Assembly (NCBI GenBank): GCA_900555715.1
Contig: USMC01000021.1
Coordinates: 1-46,429, forward strand
Length of the DNA: 46,429 bases
Direction: 5' to 3'
Source of the DNA: an uncultured Porphyromonadaceae bacterium
GTDB lineage: Bacteria; Bacteroidota; Bacteroidia; Bacteroidales; Muribaculaceae
Part shown: piece by piece, positions 42,060 to 46,429 of the stretch
How the letters are laid out: each line of letters starts with the position of its first letter
How positions within the stretch are numbered: position 1 is the stretch's first letter
Made by a program: the position numbers and the translations under genes
Notes under the pieces: generated by a model
Database searches by the model: none
What the model was told of the DNA's origin: nothing
Seen by the model: the letters and a program-made list of their open reading frames with translations, nothing else

Positions 42060-42872
42060 ATGCTCGAAAAAATCAAACAGACAGCCGACTATCTCCGTCA
42101 GCGCGGCGGAGAGATGCCCAAACTCGCCATCATCCTCGGAACAGGTCTCGGCAACCTTGCCGACTATATCGAAGACAAACTATATATTCCCTATTCGGAA
42201 ATACCCAATTTCCCCGTGTCTACAGTGCAGGGACACAGCGGCAACCTCATCTTCGGATATATGGGCGGCAAGCGCGTCATGGCGATGCAGGGTCGATTCC
42301 ATTACTATGAAGGCTACGACATGAAGACCGTCACCTTCCCCGTGCGCGTTTTCAAAGCTCTCGGTGTTGAAACTCTCTTCGTCAGCAATGCCGCCGGCGG
42401 CATGAACAAAGAATTCCGTGTAGGCGACGTCATGGTTATCACCGACCATATCAACCTCTTCCCCGAAAACCCGCTCCGCGGCAAGAACTATGAGGAACTC
42501 GGACCGCGCTTCCCGGCGATGACCGAAGCTTACGACAAAAAACTCGTCGCCCTTGCCGACAGCATAGCAAGCGAGAAGAACATACGTCTTATGCACGGCG
42601 TGTATGTAGGCACACCCGGTCCGACATTCGAAACTCCGGCAGAATATGAGTATTTCCGTGTCATCGGCGGCGACGCAGTCGGCATGTCGACGGTTCCGGA
42701 AGTAATCGTGGCACGTCATGCCGACATGCGCGTTTTCGGTATCTCGGTCATAACCGACCTCGGCGGAAAAGATGTCACCGAAGTTCCCACCCACGAAGAA
42801 GTGCAGAAGGCAGCCGTCAAAGCGCAGCCAACAGTGGAAGCCCTTGTGCAGGCTATGGTCGAACGTTGCTGA
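42060..42872 (+). CDS. punA: Purine nucleoside phosphorylase
   Basis: 270 residues, a full-length trimeric PNP of the PNP/MTAP family. Phosphate-site residues lie in ILGTGLGNLA and QGRFHYYEGY; base-site motifs are SNAAGGMN and GPTFETPAEY; ribose/phosphate contact GMSTVPEVIVARH. It splits inosine and guanosine with phosphate for purine salvage. Start 70 bases after lpxK and 6 bases before thiL. Confidence 0.94.
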   Translation: MLEKIKQTADYLRQRGGEMPKLAIILGTGLGNLADYIEDKLYIPYSEIPNFPVSTVQGHSGNLIFGYMGGKRVMAMQGRFHYYEGYDMKTVTFPVRVFKALGVETLFVSNAAGGMNKEFRVGDVMVITDHINLFPENPLRGKNYEELGPRFPAMTEAYDKKLVALADSIASEKNIRLMHGVYVGTPGPTFETPAEYEYFRVIGGDAVGMSTVPEVIVARHADMRVFGISVITDLGGKDVTEVPTHEEVQKAAVKAQPTVEALVQAMVERC

Positions 42873-42878
42873 TGTACT

Positions 42879-43961
42879 ATGTCACAGGAAAAACAGACAG
42901 AAATATCGACCCTCGGTGAATTCGGTCTCATAAACCATATCACCGAGGGCATCAAGCCCGTCAACAGCTCCACCGTCGCAGGTGTAGGCGATGACGCCGC
43001 CATACTGCACTACCCCTCCGACCGCGACATTCTCGTCACGACAGATCTTCTGCTGGAGAACGTACACTTCGACCTCACCTATGTTCCTCTGAAACACCTC
43101 GGCTACAAATCGGCGATCGTCAATTTCTCCGACATATATGCCATGAACGGCACGCCGCGCCAGATCACAGTATCGCTCGGCATTTCAAAGCGTTTCACTG
43201 TCGAACACATAGAAGCCCTCTATGCCGGTATCCGCATAGCATGCGAGGAATACGGCGTCGACATTGTCGGCGGCGACACATCTGCGTCGCATCAGGGCCT
43301 CGTCATATCCATCACCTGCATAGGCGACGCCCCGGCAGGCAAGGCAGTGCGGCGCTCCGGAGCGAAAGACACCGACCTGATCTGCGTGAGCGGCGACCTC
43401 GGCGCTGCGTACATGGGACTTCAGCTTCTCGAACGTGAAAAAGTGGCATCTGCGGGGCAGAAAGACTTCCAGCCAGATTTCGCCGGCAAAGAATACCTCA
43501 TCGAACGCCAGCTTAAACCTGAGGCTCGGCGCGACATCGTAGCGGCACTTGCCGAAAAAGGAATCGTCCCGACAGCAATGATGGACATAAGCGACGGTCT
43601 TTCGTCGGAGCTGCTGCACATCTGCAAGGACAGCGATACAGGATGCCGCGTATACGAAGACCGCATACCCATCGACTATCAGACTGCCATCATGGCGGAA
43701 GAGCTCAACATGAATCTTGTTACGGCTGCGCTCAACGGCGGAGAAGACTATGAACTGCTTTTCACCGTTCCGCTTGCCGACCACGACAAAATCCAGCAGA
43801 TAGAAGGCGTGAGAACCATCGGCTATATCACCAGACCCGAACTTGGCTGTGCTCTCGTCACACGCGACGGCGGAGAAATAACGCTCCGCGCACAGGGATG
43901 GAATCCTCTTGCATCAGACAATGCTGCAGATGCTCAGAATCCGGCAGAAGACACCAAATGA
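42879..43961 (+). CDS. thiL: Thiamine-monophosphate kinase
   Basis: 360 residues. ThiL landmarks: GEFGLINHI near the N terminus, VGDDAAIL, TTDLLLENVHFDL, NFSDIYAMNGTPRQ, VGGDTSAS, CVSGDLGAAYMGLQLL, MDISDGLSSELLHIC and LNGGEDYELLFTV. It makes thiamine diphosphate from the monophosphate with ATP. The C terminus is somewhat extended by an acidic, alanine-rich tail (about 20 residues). Confidence 0.95.
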   Translation: MSQEKQTEISTLGEFGLINHITEGIKPVNSSTVAGVGDDAAILHYPSDRDILVTTDLLLENVHFDLTYVPLKHLGYKSAIVNFSDIYAMNGTPRQITVSLGISKRFTVEHIEALYAGIRIACEEYGVDIVGGDTSASHQGLVISITCIGDAPAGKAVRRSGAKDTDLICVSGDLGAAYMGLQLLEREKVASAGQKDFQPDFAGKEYLIERQLKPEARRDIVAALAEKGIVPTAMMDISDGLSSELLHICKDSDTGCRVYEDRIPIDYQTAIMAEELNMNLVTAALNGGEDYELLFTVPLADHDKIQQIEGVRTIGYITRPELGCALVTRDGGEITLRAQGWNPLASDNAADAQNPAEDTK

Positions 43962-44015
43962 GTATTTCTTCCATTTTTTTCGAATTCCCCGACACTCTAT
44001 TCAGAAAATTGTGCT

Positions 44016-44023
44016 TATCTTTG
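44016..44023 (+). promoter_or_regulatory. -7 box of the nusB operon
   Basis: TATCTTTG followed by C in the 93-base gap after thiL, 31 bases before the nusB start. The -33 element is weak. Confidence 0.5.
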
Positions 44024-44054
44024 CACCACAAAAACAAGATAGAACACTAAGAAT

Positions 44055-45512
44055 ATGATAAACCGTAGTTTAATAAGAATCAAAACTGTTCAGATTCTTT
44101 ATTCATATCTACTGACACGCCGCGATTTCAAACTGGAGCCGGCGCCAGCCGACACAGACACCAACCGCGACCGTCAATTTGCTTATTCGGTTTATCTCGA
44201 TTTCCTGCTCCTGCTTCTCAAACTGTCGTCGATGCCGATGGGACAAGGCGCCGGCATTAAGCTCGACACAGATCCTGTCATCAAAAAGAACCGCATCGGC
44301 AAAGCTTTGCGCAACGACCCGTCGGTAGGCGATATCATCAGCCGCAACCGCGACAGGATTTCAAAATTCGACACTATTCTTCCCGAACTCTTCCGATCCA
44401 TCCAGGCATCGGCAGTCTACAGCGATTTCAAACGCAAGCGCAAGCTGGAACTCACCGACGACGTGGCATTCTGGACCTCCGTGTTCTCGACAATCGTACG
44501 AAAGAGCAAGGCTGTAGAGCGCATCCTGCGCCAGAACGAAGCATTCAGCCATATAGGACTCGAAGAAGGACTGAAGAAATTTGTCGGCACACTCACATCG
44601 TTCGACGACACAAAAGCGACATACCTTAAAGCGCGGAACGACCTCGACCGCTCACTCTCCATGGCATACAGCCTGTACCACGCGCTGCTCAGCCTTCCCG
44701 TCCACATCACCGAGCTGCATCTGCGCCGCATCGACAACGCTAAAAACAAGTATCTGCCCACGCCCGAGGATCTCAATCCAAACATGCGCCTCGCCGATAA
44801 CCTGTTTGTAGAGGCGCTCAGAGAATGCAAGCCGCTTGTCGACTATATCGAGGCAAATCCGGAGGCTGACAGTTCGTCGTGGCGCGACAGCGACCTGATG
44901 TTCAACACACTTCTCGACCGTATTCTCGCTTCCGAGCTATATAAAGAATATGCGGAGACCGCTGCCGGTGACTTCGCCACAGATGCGAATTTCTGGAGAG
45001 AGGTCATGCGAACGATAATACTTCCGTCCGACGAGCTTTCCGAAGCTCTGGAAACACGCTCGGTATATTGGAACGACGACCTGCAGATAATGGGCACCTT
45101 CGTGCTCAAAACAATCCGTCGCAGCTACACCGCACCGGATAACAACGAGAAAGCGTTCCAACCCGGCACTATCGAAATCCTGCCCAAATTCATGAACCGC
45201 GACGACGAGACATTCGGCGCACAGCTGTTCGAATATGTGGTTCAGAACCGCGAGACATACCGGGAGTACATCGACCGTTTCATCGACAACAAGCAGTGGG
45301 ACTCCGAACGCCTCGCTTTCATGGATATCGTTCTGATGCTCACCTCAATTGCCGAAATCATCAATTTCCCGTCAATACCTATCCCTGTCACTCTGAACGA
45401 ATATATCGAGATTGCCAATGATTACTCGACACCGCGCAGCGGACAGTTCATCAACGGCATTCTCTACTCTGTCATTCAGATGCTCAATGCCGACGGTATT
45501 ATCCACAAGTAA
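44055..45512 (+). CDS. nusB: Transcription antitermination protein NusB, long Bacteroidales form
   Basis: 485 residues. It begins MINRSLIRIKTVQILYSYLL, the NusB-like opening with the arginine-rich RNA-contact helix, and ends with the NusB core (LAFMDIVLMLTSIAEIINFP, IPVTLNEYIEIANDYSTPRS, GQFINGILYSVI). This is far longer than the 140-residue enterobacterial protein. Two similar segments, DDVAFWTSVFSTIVRKS near 138 and DANFWREVMRTIILPS near 315, suggest an internal duplication. NusB binds boxA RNA with NusE in rRNA antitermination. It is followed 36 bases later by yajC. Confidence 0.9.
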   Translation: MINRSLIRIKTVQILYSYLLTRRDFKLEPAPADTDTNRDRQFAYSVYLDFLLLLLKLSSMPMGQGAGIKLDTDPVIKKNRIGKALRNDPSVGDIISRNRDRISKFDTILPELFRSIQASAVYSDFKRKRKLELTDDVAFWTSVFSTIVRKSKAVERILRQNEAFSHIGLEEGLKKFVGTLTSFDDTKATYLKARNDLDRSLSMAYSLYHALLSLPVHITELHLRRIDNAKNKYLPTPEDLNPNMRLADNLFVEALRECKPLVDYIEANPEADSSSWRDSDLMFNTLLDRILASELYKEYAETAAGDFATDANFWREVMRTIILPSDELSEALETRSVYWNDDLQIMGTFVLKTIRRSYTAPDNNEKAFQPGTIEILPKFMNRDDETFGAQLFEYVVQNRETYREYIDRFIDNKQWDSERLAFMDIVLMLTSIAEIINFPSIPIPVTLNEYIEIANDYSTPRSGQFINGILYSVIQMLNADGIIHK

Positions 45513-45548
45513 CACTCCGTTTTGAAAAATCAAAAAAAATAATTTATC

Positions 45549-45893
45549 ATGCTCAACTTCATTCTTCTCGACGCCGCCGCAGCACCTGCCCAGGGAGGCG
45601 GTCTTGGCAGCATTATCATGATTGTGGCATTGTTCGCCATTTTCTATTTCTTTATGATCCGCCCTCAGCAGAAACGCCAGAAAGAAATCAAAAAATTCCG
45701 TGAATCGCTCGCTGCCGGCAGCAACATCGTCACAGCCGGAGGTATCATGGGCACTATCAAGGAAGTCAAAGAGACATATTTTGTTGTTGAAATCGCAAGC
45801 GGTGTCCGCATCCGCATCGACAAAGGTTCTGTCTATCCCTCTGCCGTCGACGCCAACCAGGCAGCCCAGAACAACGAAAACGCAAACAAATAA
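45549..45893 (+). CDS. yajC: Preprotein translocase subunit YajC
   Basis: 114 residues. One membrane helix (IIMIVALFAIFYFFMI) followed by RPQQKRQKEIKKFRESL and the YajC domain GSNIVTAGGIMGTIKEV...VEIASGVRIRIDKGSVYP. It joins SecDF at the Sec translocon. It lies between nusB and a ybbR-like gene, the usual order in the group. Confidence 0.95.
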   Translation: MLNFILLDAAAAPAQGGGLGSIIMIVALFAIFYFFMIRPQQKRQKEIKKFRESLAAGSNIVTAGGIMGTIKEVKETYFVVEIASGVRIRIDKGSVYPSAVDANQAAQNNENANK

Positions 45894-45899
45894 GTTCCT

Positions 45900-46429
45900 G
45901 TGGAACGCCTTAGAAACATCCTCAGAAGCGCCGTCTCGCTCATGCACTCGCAGCGGGGACGCGACCTGTGGATGTTTCTGATTTTTGTCGCCATCGCCGC
46001 CGTTCTATGGATTGTCCTGACTCTCAACGAAGAAGAGCAGCACGATCTTCGGATGCCGATAAAAATCACCCAGCAGCCCGACTCTGTGACCCTTGTCAGC
46101 ACAGGTACTGAAGCGTTGAGCGTCAGCCTGCAGTGCCGCGGCACACAGCTGATGAAAATGGCGATGAGCCATACTCCGACGGTCGACATAGACTTCCGTA
46201 TATACCGCGACAAAGGCGTCATACGTATCAGCAACGCCGATCTTAAGGCACTCGTAAGGAATGCTGTCGGCGGCGCACAGGTCAACGTTGTCTATCCCGA
46301 CTCGCTCATAATGAGCTACTCCACACAGCCGGGATTCAGCGTCGCAGTCGTTCCGGACTACAGGGCAACGGCAGCGCCGCAGTCGGCACTCGTAGGAAAA
46401 CCGCGTGTGCTGCCGGACAGCGTGAAGCT
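45900..46429 (+). CDS. YbbR-like (CdaR-type) membrane protein, 5' part
   Basis: The reading frame opens with GTG 6 bases after the yajC stop and stays open to the window edge, giving 176 residues without a stop. An N-terminal membrane helix (LWMFLIFVAIAAVLWIVLTL, about 24-43) is followed by extracytoplasmic beta-rich sequence with LRMPIKITQQPDSVTLV, typical of YbbR repeats. A downstream ATG at 45942 is possible but would shorten the cytoplasmic lead to 9 residues. The position after nusB-yajC, and usually before coaE, supports the call. Confidence 0.8.
   Translation, partial: MERLRNILRSAVSLMHSQRGRDLWMFLIFVAIAAVLWIVLTLNEEEQHDLRMPIKITQQPDSVTLVSTGTEALSVSLQCRGTQLMKMAMSHTPTVDIDFRIYRDKGVIRISNADLKALVRNAVGGAQVNVVYPDSLIMSYSTQPGFSVAVVPDYRATAAPQSALVGKPRVLPDSVK

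Noticed and set aside
1..46429. CRISPR arrays, insertion sequences, integrase genes, rRNA
   Set aside because: I saw no regularly spaced repeats, transposase or integrase motifs, or rRNA segments; the only mobile-like signal is the compositional shift at the start.

Overview
The window looks like a chromosome segment of a gut Bacteroidales bacterium, probably of the Muribaculaceae/Prevotellaceae kind. Evidence: a SusC/SusD polysaccharide-utilisation locus with a hybrid two-component regulator, many signal-peptide glycoside hydrolases, Bacteroidetes promoters (TTTG, 19-20 nt, TAnnTTTG), almost no Shine-Dalgarno sites, and the housekeeping orders sppA-lpxK-punA-thiL and nusB-yajC-ybbR. The family placement is inference.

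Region 1 (1-2340) is different: AT-rich, with strong Shine-Dalgarno sites, a near-consensus sigma-70 promoter and a GNRA-loop intrinsic terminator. It carries an AAA ATPase gene, a frameshifted and truncated TOPRIM/RloB-like partner, and the tail of an AlbA/HATPase-type regulator. I read it as a decayed defence-type island, probably from Firmicutes.

Region 2 (2370-5834) is a small redox/detoxification operon on the minus strand (flavoprotein, carboxymuconolactone decarboxylase-cupin, alpha/beta hydrolase) with a divergent AraC regulator. The last gene has a Firmicutes-like ribosome-binding site.

Region 3 (5983-9596) holds a PA14-containing GH31 lipoprotein, tRNA-Pro(CGG) and a small Rossmann-like protein.

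Region 4 (9657-23510, minus strand) is a complete pectic-galactan locus in the order HTCS regulator, SusC, SusD, surface glycan-binding protein, GH53 endo-galactanase and GH2 beta-galactosidase. A pair of 11-bp direct repeats 21 bp apart upstream of susC is a good candidate operator.

Region 5 (23601-38936) has ogt and a GH5 gene whose 3' ends overlap, then a tightly packed six-gene plus-strand operon without SusC/D. It encodes a DUF6259-like putative glycosidase, a GH3-esterase fusion, a protein joining an unrecognised N-terminal module to a DUF4855-like domain, a tandem DUF4855-like protein, a protein joining the same N-module to an endonuclease/exonuclease/phosphatase-type domain, and a GH36 alpha-galactosidase. 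This operon is the best candidate for an undescribed system. I read it as an exported set of enzymes for a decorated, possibly acetylated and phosphate-bearing galactoside, with a conserved new module and a putative new hydrolase family present three times.

Region 6 (38979-46429) is housekeeping: sppA, lpxK, punA, thiL, nusB, yajC and the start of a ybbR-like gene that runs off the window.
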